A DNA stretch of 64,000 nt from Pardosa pseudoannulata (lineage: Eukaryota > Arthropoda > Arachnida > Araneae > Lycosidae). The position numbers and the translations under genes are program-made. The stretch is from positions 90,302,305 to 90,366,304 of the forward strand of contig CM063507.1 in the NCBI GenBank assembly GCA_032207245.1, read 5' to 3'. Positions 25,314 through 34,917 of this stretch are shown here, one piece after another. Numbering within the stretch: position 1 is the stretch's first letter; every line of letters starts with the position of its first letter. Below the pieces are notes generated by a model, which worked only from the letters and a program-made list of their open reading frames with translations, had not been told where the DNA came from and made no database searches.

Positions 25314-26333
25314 TCAAATGTGAGGATAAAAACCAATGTCTTTTAAAAACAGAAATAAATTAGGATGAGGTGGATTGTTTAAAATATCTTTAATATCAAT
25401 ACATGATGAATTAAAATAATGAGTACGATGTTTTATAAAACAAGGGCAATCGATGAGGACATGTTTTACGGAGATGACCGCTTTACAGTGACCGCACACT
25501 GGAGCTGATTCTCCGAGTAAGAGATGACGATGGGTATAACGCGTGTGTCCAATCCGGAGGCGAGTAAGGATAACATCATGTCTTCTAGTTGATAAGGTGT
25601 CCCAATTCTCAATTTTTGGTTTAATGGCACGTAACTTGTTAGCGGTCGTTCCATTCCAAGAGTCCTGCCACTTCTTGTACAGCAGATTTTTTAAATATTT
25701 TTTTATATCACAAAAAGGCAAAGGCATGTCACAAAATTGAGTAGCAGCTTTTGCTGCTTTGTCAGCATCCTCATTTCCTTTAATTCCCACATGGGACGGA
25801 ACCCAGCTGAAAAGAATTGTAAAGCCCTTAGATCTTAGATTTTCGACACGGTCGAGGACCTGAAATATTAAAGGATGACTTTTGACCTGGGAGTAGAAAG
25901 AGGAGCTCGTACTACCCCACAGGGTACTATGTCCATTGAAATCACCAAGGATTATGTAGGGTTCAGGTAGCTGACAAATTAAATTATTGAGGGAGGTTTG
26001 TGGAATATTTGCTTTAGGCGGTAAATAAATACTACAAATTGTGATGAGAGAATGGGTGTGGATACGGATTGCAACAGCTTGAAGGTCGGTTTTGAGGTTA
26101 ATTTGAGAGGACGGGTAGTCGTGGGAGACAAAAAGGGCTACACCACCGGATGCCCTGCCGCCATCTACGTGATCTTTCCTATAAGCACTAAAACGCCGAA
26201 CCTTTGAGATTTTGACCTCATCCAGAAAAGTTTCCTGGAGTGCAAAACAAGCCGGGTGGAATTTATTGACCAAGTCCCTAAGGTCAGACACGTGCGTTTT
26301 GAAGCCGTGGCAATTCCAAGAAAAGAGAGCCAT
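25314..26333 (-). CDS. ORF2 derivative: endonuclease fused in frame to RNase H, RT deleted
   Basis: An uninterrupted 339-residue frame from the ATG at 26331-26333. Residues 1 to ~142 are the APE endonuclease N-terminal half (SWNCHGFKTH, ALQETFL, GGVALF, SIYLPP, GDFNGHSTLWGS). Around plus-strand 25900 the sequence jumps to the RNase H region (SHPLIFQVLDRVENL, WVPSHVGIKGNEDADKAAK). It then continues to a C-terminal CX2CX7HX4C finger (CGHCKAVISVKHVLIDC) and a natural end. Compared with E, all RT blocks are absent, along with endonuclease motifs IDLAICSP and SDHFPI and RNase H residues TDGS, AEVLA and SDS. The deletion itself changes frame; loss of one A in the run encoding SKSHP (five A in E, four here) restores it. 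Neither enzyme should be active, so a function is doubtful. Confidence 0.8.
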   Translation of the reverse strand: MALFSWNCHGFKTHVSDLRDLVNKFHPACFALQETFLDEVKISKVRRFSAYRKDHVDGGRASGGVALFVSHDYPSSQINLKTDLQAVAIRIHTHSLITICSIYLPPKANIPQTSLNNLICQLPEPYIILGDFNGHSTLWGSTSSSFYSQVKSHPLIFQVLDRVENLRSKGFTILFSWVPSHVGIKGNEDADKAAKAATQFCDMPLPFCDIKKYLKNLLYKKWQDSWNGTTANKLRAIKPKIENWDTLSTRRHDVILTRLRIGHTRYTHRHLLLGESAPVCGHCKAVISVKHVLIDCPCFIKHRTHYFNSSCIDIKDILNNPPHPNLFLFLKDIGFYPHI

Positions 26334-26820
26334 TATAAACGAAAAAAAAAAAGAAGGAACTGGGACCTAAGGGGCGGAGTTCAGTGACTCCGCCTCGGAA
26401 CAGGATGACGATTCAGCTGACATGCCTTCTTCTGGGGAGACATACATTTTAATTGGCTCATCAGCAAACACAATGTCAGCCTTATCATTTTTTTAGAAAA
26501 TCTTCACGTTTCATTTTTGTTTTTATTTTCACTGAAGGAGGTGGAAGCTTTATTATAAACGAAAAAAAAAAGAGCCATTATAAACGAAAAAAAAAAGAAG
26601 GAACTGGGACCTAAGGGGCGGAGTTCGGTGACTCCGCCTCGGAACAGGATGACGATTCAGCTGACATGCCTTCTTCTGGGGAGACATACATTTTATTTGG
26701 CTCATCAGCAAACACAATGTCAGCCTTATCATTTTTTAGAAAATCTTCACGTTTCATTTTTGTTTTTATTTTCACTGAAGGAGGTGGAAGCTTTTGACGA
26801 AGTGGATGGTTAGGTGGTAA
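26331..26820 (-). repeat. 244-bp direct tandem duplication at the ORF1/ORF2 junction of D
   Basis: The segment beginning GAAGGAACTGGGACCTAAG occurs at 26353 and again at 26597, a 244-bp offset, followed by the same ~200 bases with a few differences (for example TTCAGTGACT versus TTCGGTGACT). The short motif AGCCATTATAAACG before A-runs recurs near 26328 and 26571, so the A-rich boundary probably mediated slippage. It adds extra non-coding or ORF1-tail sequence between ORF1 and ORF2. Confidence 0.85.
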
Positions 26821-27880
26821 AGGCTTTAACCGCCTTTTGATATTTTGTTTATTGTTTTTATTAATTTTACAGAGATATTAGAGTCTTTTTTTGTAGAAGA
26901 ATTTTTATTTTGTTGTGGAGGTATTTGTTTTGTGGTGCTTGGGCCTGTAGTAAGTTTTAAAGATTTCTCAGACGTAGCTTTGGTTTCGTTTTCAATTCTA
27001 TTAAGGATAGAGGTTTGAACAAATTCTGTTTGTACGGCTATAGATTTTACGGTCTTTGGTTTTAAAGCTGCTGAATAGGATTATTATTAGGTTTAGGTGT
27101 ACGAGAGAGTACTAAATTACGGACCTCTGGATAAGATATATTTATTTTTAATTTTTAAAGATTGGATTTCTTTCTCCATCTGCCAAGAAGGGCAAGAGCG
27201 GGAGAAAGATGGATGAGCCCCTTTGCAATTAACACACATCGGTGCCTTTTCACAATTTTCAGAGTCGTGGCCAGCTTCTGCGCAGCGGGCGCAGGTAACG
27301 GCACGAGTAACTTTGAATGGCCAAAACGTTGGCACTGGAAGCAGCGTAAGGGGTTTGGAATATAGGGGCGTACTGGGCAACGGAGGTAGGCTGCAGTAAT
27401 ATATGATGGGAGATTCGGGCTATTGAAAGTTAGTATGATATGTTTGGTATTTTGGATAACCCCACCACGACGAATCGTGATGCGTCTGACTTGGGTTACA
27501 CCTTGGTCTTTCAGATTTTCTTTAATTTCCTCTTCAGAAGAGGTGAATAAATCAGATTCGGAAATTACGCCTTTAGAATAATTTAAACTATTATGCTGTA
27601 ATACTATTATTGAGAATGTTCCTAAAGTAGTCCGGGATATGAGATTTTTAGCCTGAGATGCGTTCGAAACTTTTATTAATAGATCTCCAGAATTAAGCTT
27701 TTTTACAGATTCCACTTCGCCAATAGAAGATTTTATTAATTTGTGTATTAGAAATGGTGATGTTTGTCTGAAACTATCATCTGTCAACTTTTTAATAATA
27801 AAATAACGTGCGTTATTATTAAATACATTTACACTTTGTTGCTCTGCATGAGAGTACTGAGAGGGGGGAGAGGAAGCCAT
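26367..27880 (-). pseudogene. LINE D ORF1 relic (multiple frameshifts)
   Basis: Starts at the ATG at 27878-27880 (MASSPPSQYSH). It is open for about 190 residues through the conserved block (RYFIIKKLTDDSF, SPFLIHKLIKSS, GDLLIKV, KGVISESDL, VRRITIRRGG) to the first knuckle CFQCQRFGHSK. A shift near 27315 moves the reading to another frame, where CARCAEAGHDSENC and CVNCKGAHPSFSRSC continue. Another shift follows KIKN near 27150. The C-terminal part ends in an acidic/serine tail (MSAESSSCSEAES) and TAG (26367-26369), 33 bases before the ORF2 ATG. That tail region is duplicated. The product would be nonfunctional. Confidence 0.82.
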
Positions 27881-28580
27881 GATAGCAAAAAGAATGTTCG
27901 GACCCCGGCGGCACCACCCACCACGGAGCCCAACAAGGGGATGCAGAAACTTGCACCAGTGCTAACCGGGATCTATACGGTCACAGGTACTTCTGAAGCT
28001 GCTACCACCCTTAACGCAACAGTCCAGAGAGTACACCGATCACTTAGTCCAAGCCGAAAATCGACCAGCCGATTGATACATGTGGACCAGTATGTACCTC
28101 CCGTTTACACGAAGCCGAGGCCAAAGCAACGTGTTGGAAACTCCCCGCCAAAATGGAAATTCCATAAAAGATGATTTCCCCCACGGGAAGTCCCCTCAAT
28201 TACCAGGATCCTCATTTCCGAGGACACGGGTCTCCACGCACGGCAAACACGTGGGCAGTTAACAGTCGCGAGAGGCTATGTTCAGGACGGAACATAGCAT
28301 CACGAGAAAAGCCCTCACCTCCAAAGAGGTAACCACAACGAGGGAGGAAAGGGAAAGGACAAAGTAGAAGACAAGAGGAGGGGAAACGGAAAAAGAGATT
28401 AAAGTTCGCTGGGGTACCTCGGGATTGCGACACCCGTGTTTACCTAAAGTAGGTAAACCCCCTGAGGGGAGGAAAAAGTAGGAGACAAGAGGAAAAACGG
28501 AAAAGGAGATAAAAGATCGGTGCTGTACCTCGGGATTGCGACACCCGTGTTTACCTAAAGTAGGTAAACCCCCTGAGGGG
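27881..28580 (-). promoter_or_regulatory. 5' UTR of LINE D with duplicated terminal module
   Basis: About 700 bases, matching the 5' UTRs of B (closely) and A (more distantly). The terminal module, GTACCTCGGGATTGCG through CCCCTGAGGGG on the plus strand, is present twice: 28414-28469 and 28525-28580, a 111-bp offset. The outer copy differs at the presumed closing stem (GCTGTACC instead of GGGGTACC). Tandem 5' modules can add promoter units in some LINEs; here the function is inferred. Confidence 0.75.
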
Positions 28581-28939
28581 TTTTTTAGTGTTAGAGTAAA
28601 CACATTGTTTTTATACTTTAGAATACAACTGAAGAAAAACTAGTTAAAAACCAAAACCTTTTAAGTTGTGCTATATAAGTTCATTTCCCACTCTGGATAG
28701 GGGTAAGCATTTTTTCTAGGTGGCACTTAAGTTGTGAAGGTGAGAAAAATATTAATATATTAACACTTTACTGCCGGTCATCGATTAATCGACTTTTAAT
28801 CCAAAGCGCTTACCGACCGGTCGTCGATTAATCAATTTTTGATGTTTCTGTTAGATTTGGTTTGGTTAGATTTACAAGCAGGCATTTTCGCATTCTTTAT
28901 TCAGATTCTTTTTTCTAAGCTTTAGTTCTTAGAAATGAA
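28581..28939. other. Spacer with paired CGATTAATC motifs, possible piggyBac-like end
   Basis: No coding sequence. It holds a direct pair, CCGGTCATCGATTAATCGAC at 28774 and CCGGTCGTCGATTAATCAAT at 28817, 43 bp apart. The first copy contains the 12-bp palindrome TCGATTAATCGA. The pair follows TTAA (28760-28763) and CACTTTACTGCCGG, which resembles the TTAA target plus terminus of piggyBac-like transposons. No matching opposite end was found before the minisatellite, so this would be a solo end or a chance match. Confidence 0.3.
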
Positions 28940-31010
28940 TGGAAGTCTGGGGCGCCCGAAATCTGCAGACCCAAACGAAAGCGGGAAAATTCGCGCCCGA
29001 GCGGAAAAGAATAAAGCGGAAAGTCTGGGGCGCCCGAAAGCGGCAAAGAATCGGGCGCCCGAGCAGCTGGCAAAGTACTCGCCCGAAAGCTGGAATGCTC
29101 GCCGAAAGCAATGTCTCGCCGAAAGCTGGAAGTCTCGCCCGAAGCTGGAATGTCGGGCGACCGAAAGCTGGAATGTCTGGCGACGAAAGCTGGAATGTCT
29201 GGGGCGACCGAAAGCCTGGAATGTCTGGGGACCGAAAGCTGGAATGTCTCGGGCGAGAAGAAGCTGGAATGTCTCGGGCGACCGAAGAACCGAGCTGAAA
29301 GAATTCTCAGAAGGAAAGGCGGCGACCGAAAGCTGGAATGTCTCGGGCGACCGAAAGCTGGAATGTCTCGGGCGACCGAAAGCTGGAATGTCTCGGGCGA
29401 TGAAAAAGCCGAGCTGGAATGTCTCGGGCGACCGAAAGCTGGAATGTCTCGGCGACCGAAAGCTAATGTCTCGGGCGACCGAAAGCTGGAATGTCTCGGG
29501 CGACCGAAAGCTGGAATGTCTCGGGCGACCGAAAGCTGGAATGTCTCGGGCGAGAGAGAACTGGAATGTCTCGGGCGACCGAAAGCTGGTGGGGACCGAA
29601 AGCTGGAATGTCTTACGGCGAGAAAGCTGGAATGTCTCGGGCGCCCGAAAGCTGGAAAGTCTGGGGCGCCCGAAAGCTGGAATGTCTCGGGCGACCGAAA
29701 GCTGGAATGTCTCGGGCGACCGAAAGTCTGAATGTCTCGGGCGACCGAAAGCTGGAATGTCTCGGGCGACCGAAAGCTGGAATGTTCGGGCGACCGAAAG
29801 CTGGAATGTCTCGGGCGACCGAAAGCTGGAATGTCTCGGGCGACCGAAAGCTGGAATGTCTCGGGCGACCGAAAGCTGGAATGTCCGGGCGACCGAAAGC
29901 TGGAATTTCTCGGGCGACCGAAAGCTGGAATGTCTCGGGCGACCGAAAGCTGGAATGTCTCGGGCGACCGAAAGCTGGAATGTCTCGGGCGACCGAAAGC
30001 TGGAATGTCTCGGGCGACCGAAAGCTGGAATGTCTCGGGCGACCGAAAGCTGGAATGTCTCGGGCGACCGAAAGCTGGAATGTCTCGGGCGACCGAAGCT
30101 GGAATGTCTCGGGCGACGAAGCTGGAATGTCTCGGGCGACCGAAAGCTGGAATGTCTCGGGCGACCGAAAGCTGGAAAGACTCGGGCGCCCGAAAGCTGG
30201 AAAGACTCGGGCGCCCGAAATCCTGGAAAGACTCGGGCGCACGAAAGCTGAAAAATCTCGGGCGCCCGAAAGCGGGAATGTCTAGAGCTCCCGAAAGCGG
30301 AAAAGTCTAGGGCGCCCGAAAGCGGGAAACACTCGGGCGCCCTAAAGCGGGAAACACTCGGGCGCCCTAAAGCGGAAACACTCGGGCGCCCGAAAGCTGG
30401 AAAGGACTCGGGCGCCCGAAAGCTGGAAACACTCGGCGCCCGAAAGCTGGAAACACTCGGGCGCCCGAAAGCTGGAAACACTCGGGCGCCCGAAAGCTGG
30501 AAACACTCGGGCGCCCGAAAGCTGGAAACACTCGGGCGCCCGAAAGCTGGAAACATCGGGCGCCCGAAAGCTGGAAACACTCCGACCGAAAGCTGTAATG
30601 TCTCGGGCGCCCGAAAGCTGGAATAGTCTCGGGCGCCGGAAATCTGGAAAGTCTGGGGCGCCCGAAAGTGGGAAAAATCTCGGGCGCCCGAAAGCTGGAA
30701 ATACTCGTGCGCCCGAAAACTGGAAATACTCAGGCGCCCAAAAGCTGAAACACTCGGGCGCCCGAAAGCGAAAGCTGGAAACTGTCGGCCGCCCGAAAGC
30801 TGCAAAGGCTCGGGCGCCCGGAAGCTGCAAAAGACTCGCCCGAAAAAGACTGGAAAAGTCTGGGGCGCCCGAAAGCTGCAAAGTCTGGGGCGTCCGAAAG
30901 CTGCAAATTCTTGGGCGCCCGAAAACGGCAAATTCTTGGGCTCCCGAAAGCGGGGGTCTGGTGCGCCCGAAAGCGGCAAATTCTGGTGCGCCCGAAAGCG
31001 GCAAAATCTG
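28940..31010. repeat. GC-rich 25-bp minisatellite, about 80 units
   Basis: Tandem units of about 25 bp built on TCGGGCGMCCGAAAGCTGGA. Three zones are visible. The left edge (28940-29110) is irregular with GGGCGCCCG. The centre (~29110-30170) is homogeneous with GGGCGACCG and GGAATGT. The right part (~30170-31010) returns to GGGCGCCCG with GGAAACA, then irregular GCAAA units. The edge form contains the perfect palindrome TCGGGCGCCCGA, broken by one substitution in the centre. The unit lacks stops in most frames, so long open frames exist on both strands (up to 685 codons on minus), but they are compositional. It is strikingly GC- and CpG-rich against an AT-rich background and abuts the 3' tail of LINE E. 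Confidence 0.95.
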
Positions 31011-31208
31011 GGTTGGTTGGTTGGGTTGAGTTAATGGCACTGGGTCCTCATGGGACATATTGTGCCAAACAAATAGTTAAATATTTCCTGCAATGACAAA
31101 AACAAACAGCTATAATAGGATGACAGAAGAAAACAAGCTAAAAATGCAAAAACAGTGTAAACTAGATAAATAAGACTAAAAGTAAAAACAGGCGATGAGG
31201 TATAAAAT
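31011..31208 (-). other. LINE E 3' UTR and CCAA tail
   Basis: Short 3' UTR nearly identical to that of D (25115-25313), with conserved TTTGTTTGGCACAATATGTCC and ending CCCAACCAACCAACC. It lacks a poly-A tail. Because C, D and E all end this way, the terminal repeat is an element feature, not chance target sequence. The complementary strand reads GGTTGGTTGGTTGGG (31011-31025). Confidence 0.75.
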
Positions 31209-34200
31209 TCAAATGTGAGGATAAAAACCAATGTCTTTTAAAAACAGAAATAAATTAGGATGAGGTGGATTGTTTAAAATATCTTTAATATCAATAGATG
31301 ATGAATTAAAATAATGAGTACGATGTTTTATATAAACAAGGGCAATCGATGAGGACATGTTTTACGGAGATGACCGCTTTACAGTGACCGCACACTGGAG
31401 CTGATTCTCCGAGTAAGAGATGACGATGGGTATAACGCGTGTGTCCAATCCGGAGGCGAGTAAGGATAACATCATGTCTTCTAGTTGATAAGGTGTCCCA
31501 ATTCTCAATCTTTGGTTTAATGGCACGTAACTTGTTAGCGGTCATTCCATTCCAAGAGTCCTGCCACTTCTTGTACAGCAGATTTTTTAAATATTTTTTT
31601 ATATCACAAAAAGGCAAAGGCATGTCACAAAATTGAGTAGCAGCTTTTGCTGCTTTGTCAGCATCCTCATTTCCTTTAATTCCCACATGGGACGGAACCC
31701 AGCTGAAAAGAATTGTAAAGCCCTTAGATCTTAGATTTTCGATACGGTCGAGGACCTGAAATATTAAAGGATGACTTTTTGACCTCGGAGCAGAAAGAGA
31801 TTGTAAGACACTTTTCGAGTCAGAGTAAAAAATAAAGTTGCCTTTCTGACGATGCGACAGTTCTTCCAAACCTTTAATAATGGCTAAAACTTCTGCTGTG
31901 TAAATAGAGAGCGCAGAGTGCAGTCGATAGCTAAATACATTATCCTCAATTACAAAAGCGCAACTCACAAAATTGCCTTGTTTAGAGCCGTCAGTAAAAA
32001 CAGGTGTAAAATTAGAGTACATTTCTCTATGTTCTTTAAAAAATTGATAGTAAATAATATCAGGGGTAAACCCTTTGTCAAAATTTTTAAAAGGATTAAT
32101 AAATGTAAAATTGGAAAAAGTCCAAGGAGGTTTAAAATTGTCAGTTTTTAAAATATCACAGTTAAAAAACTCAATTTTTTCCAAAGTATTTTCTATCCTC
32201 TGATGAAAAGGGAGGATACAAGAAGGCCTCGCTGAATACAAGCGCTTAAGATAATTATTAAAATTATGATTATTTACAGGATGATGTGCAATGGATGAAA
32301 TTTTAAAATAATAACAAAGGGATAAAAGTTTTCGTCTTAGATGAAGAGGTTCATCGTAGCATTCTACGTATAAACTCTCAACAGGGGAGGTTCTGAACGC
32401 TCCCGAGCAAAGGCGTAGAGCAGAGTGATGAACGAAGTTCAGTTTTTCTAGCACGGATTTCCTAGCGGAACCATAAACCGCACAACCATAATCGAGTTTC
32501 GAGCGAATGAGTGCACGATAAACCTTCAAAAGGGATTGTCTATCTGCACCCCAGGAAGTACTAGAAAGAACTTTTAAAATATTCAAAGACTTTTCACATC
32601 TTTTTCTTAAGTCCATAATATGCGGTAAAAACGAAAGCTTACGGTCAAACGTTATACCCAAGAATTTTACTTGGCTCAGAACACTTATAAGGTTCCCTCC
32701 GATATAAATTTCGGGATCTGGTTGGAGCCCATGCTTTCTGGTAAAGTGAACGCAAGAGGTTTTGGTATTGGAAATAGTGAAGCCGTTCTCGTTCGACCAG
32801 TTAATTATTTTGTTGACTGCAGCTTGGAGTTGTCTGACAACGAAACGCATATCCGCACCTTCACAGCAGATATGACTGTCATCAACATAAAGATTTCATT
32901 TTACACAAGAAGGAATTACTCTTAAAATGCCATCAATAGCGACATTAAAAAGTGTGACACTGAGGACACTACCTTGTGGCACGCCCTCCTCCTGAATAAA
33001 AGGATCAGAAAAAACATTTCCAATTCGGACCTGAAACTCCCGCAGATGTAAAAAATTTTTGATAAAAATTGGCAGGTTACCCCTTAAGTCAAAATTGTAA
33101 AGGTTACGCAATATGCCGTACCTCCACGTACGGTCATATGCCTTCTCAATATCAATAAAAATAGAAACAAGATGGTGTCTTTTAACAAAAGCGTTGCGAA
33201 TTTTGGTCTCTAAATCAACAATATTATCTATTGTGGATCTGCCACGGCGAAACCCACTTTGAAAGGGAGACAATAGGCGATTACTTTCGAGATAAAAAAC
33301 CAGACGAGCATTTACCATTTTTTCTAAGATCTTGCACAAGCAGTTAGTGAGAGCGATGGGACGGTAGTTTAGTGGGTTTTTAGGATCTTTGTTAGGTTTC
33401 AAGATAGGAATGATGGTGGCCATTCTCCAGGAAGAAGGAAAGGTTTGTTCTTGCCAAATTCTATTGTATAAGTGAAGCAGGTTATTTAGAGAATCTGGAG
33501 AGAGGTTTTTAAGCATCACGTAAGAAATATGGTCAGGGCCGGTAGCTGAATTGTGGGTGTTATGCAAAGCTTCATTTAATTCATATGAGGTGAAAGTGCT
33601 ATTATAAGGTAACTGATTTTTCGTTTTAAAATTTATAGGTTTTCTCTCGGCAGCTAATTTGATTTTATTGAAGGGAGACTGGTAACTATTGCCTGAACAA
33701 ATATCACTAAAGACTGATCCTATTGTTTTTGTAATATCATTTAAGGAAGAAATCATGTTATTTTTATACTGGAGAATATTTATTTGGTGATTAGGGAAAT
33801 GTCCTGAGGCACGTTTGACCTTATCCACAATTGCTTACTGCTAACAGTGGCAGAAATGCTGCTTACGTATTTCTTCCATGATTCCCTTTGGCTCTGACGT
33901 AAAGTACGCCTAAAAGCAGCTCTAAATTTTTTATAATTGGAAAGATTTTCGGATGTTGGGTACCTTTTAAAAATATTCCAGGCCTTCCTCTGGTTTTTTA
34001 AAGCAATGCGGCAGTCATCGTTCCACCAAGGTTTACTTTGCTTTCGGGAGTGACCGGAAGATTTTGGAATGGATTTTTCGGCAGCAGCTATGATTGTTTC
34101 GGTCACATTTTGAACTGCCTCATCAATTGAATATTCCTCCACCATATCTCTTGAGATAACGGCCAGATTCTGGAAATTTCCCCAGTTTGCTTTTCCAATA

Positions 34201-34883
34201 ATGTATCGAGGTATACCAGGATTAGGAGTGTTGCAGATAGCAGGAGTGAGAATTATTGGGAAATGATCACTATTGTGTAAATCGGAATCGACAGTAAAGT
34301 TGAACAATGGGAGAAGTTGAGGAGAGCAGATTGCAAGATCAAGGACATGATAGGTTTTGGAGGGAAAATGGAAGTAGGTAGCCTGGTTGCTATTGAATAT
34401 GCAGAGATTATGGTCTGAAAGCAATTGCTCGATTTGTTTACCTCGTCGGTTAAGATCAGAGTTGCCCCACAGAGTGCTATGGCCATTAAAGTCTCCAATA
34501 ATTATGAAGGGTTTGGGAAGCTCTTTTATTAGATTATTGAGAGATATCTGTGAAATACGACTATTAGGGGGTAGGTAGATGCTGCAAACTGTAATAAGAG
34601 TGTGGGTATGGATTCTGACTGCAACTGCTTGAAGATCCGTTTGAAGAGTAATCTGAGTGGACGGGTAGTCATGGGACACAAAAAGGGCCACGCCACCGGA
34701 CGCCCTGCCACCAATGACATGATCCTTTCTATATGTGGAAAAACGCCGAATTTTAGCGATTTTGCTCTCGTCGAGAAAAGTTTCCTGCAGTGCAAAACAG
34801 GCTGGGTGGAATTTATTTACTAGATCTCTAAGATCAGACACGTGGGTTTTGAATCCGTGACAGTTCCACGAAACAAGAGCCAT
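31209..34883 (-). pseudogene. LINE E ORF2: endonuclease-RT-RNase H, three lesions
   Basis: Starts at the ATG at 34881-34883 (MALVSWNCHGFK). Endonuclease: QETFLDE, GGVALF, SIYLPP, GDFNGHSTLWG, LDLAICSP, SDHFPI. RT: ATGPDHISYVML, NYRPIALTNCLCKILE, QSGFRRGRSTIDNI, FIDIEKAYDRTWR, GVPQGSVLSVTLF and catalytic YVDD (32878-32889). RNase H: FTDGS, AEVLAI, YSDSKSV, GNEDADKAAK. C-terminal finger CGHCKAVISVKHVLIDC. Three lesions are visible: a one-base deletion near 33825 (expected LWDKVKRA); an in-frame TGA at 32896-32898, two codons before YVDD; and a one-base insertion near 31330 after CPC. The frame is the same on both sides of the TGA. About 1225 codons in all. Few lesions imply recent inactivation, or some could be sequencing errors. 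Confidence 0.9.
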
Positions 34884-34917
34884 TATGAACTATAAAGGAA
34901 AGATTAAAAAACGGGGC

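Larger units (their letters stand above)
25115..28580 (-). mobile_element. Non-LTR retrotransposon D (internally deleted, RT-less)
   Basis: Complete at both ends by comparison with the others: duplicated structured 5' terminus (28580-28411), 5' UTR, ORF1 relic (27880-26367), ORF2 derivative (26333-25314), 3' UTR and a CCAA tail (25129-25115 on the plus-strand axis). Its 3' UTR and ORF2 3' third look nearly identical to element E, implying recent common origin. The RT domain and its flanks, several hundred codons present in E, are missing. A non-autonomous copy mobilised by intact relatives is possible. No clear target-site duplication is seen: GTCATTT on one side, TTTTTT on the other. Confidence 0.85.

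Noticed and set aside
28922..30979. 685-codon minus-strand and 438-codon plus-strand open frames
   Set aside because: Produced by a 25-bp unit lacking stops. The same peptide is read in successive frames and both strands are open. No start context or non-repetitive domain.
31011..31025. Telomeric repeat
   Set aside because: The arthropod telomere repeat is TTAGG; GGTT units here sit at LINE 3' ends and are short.
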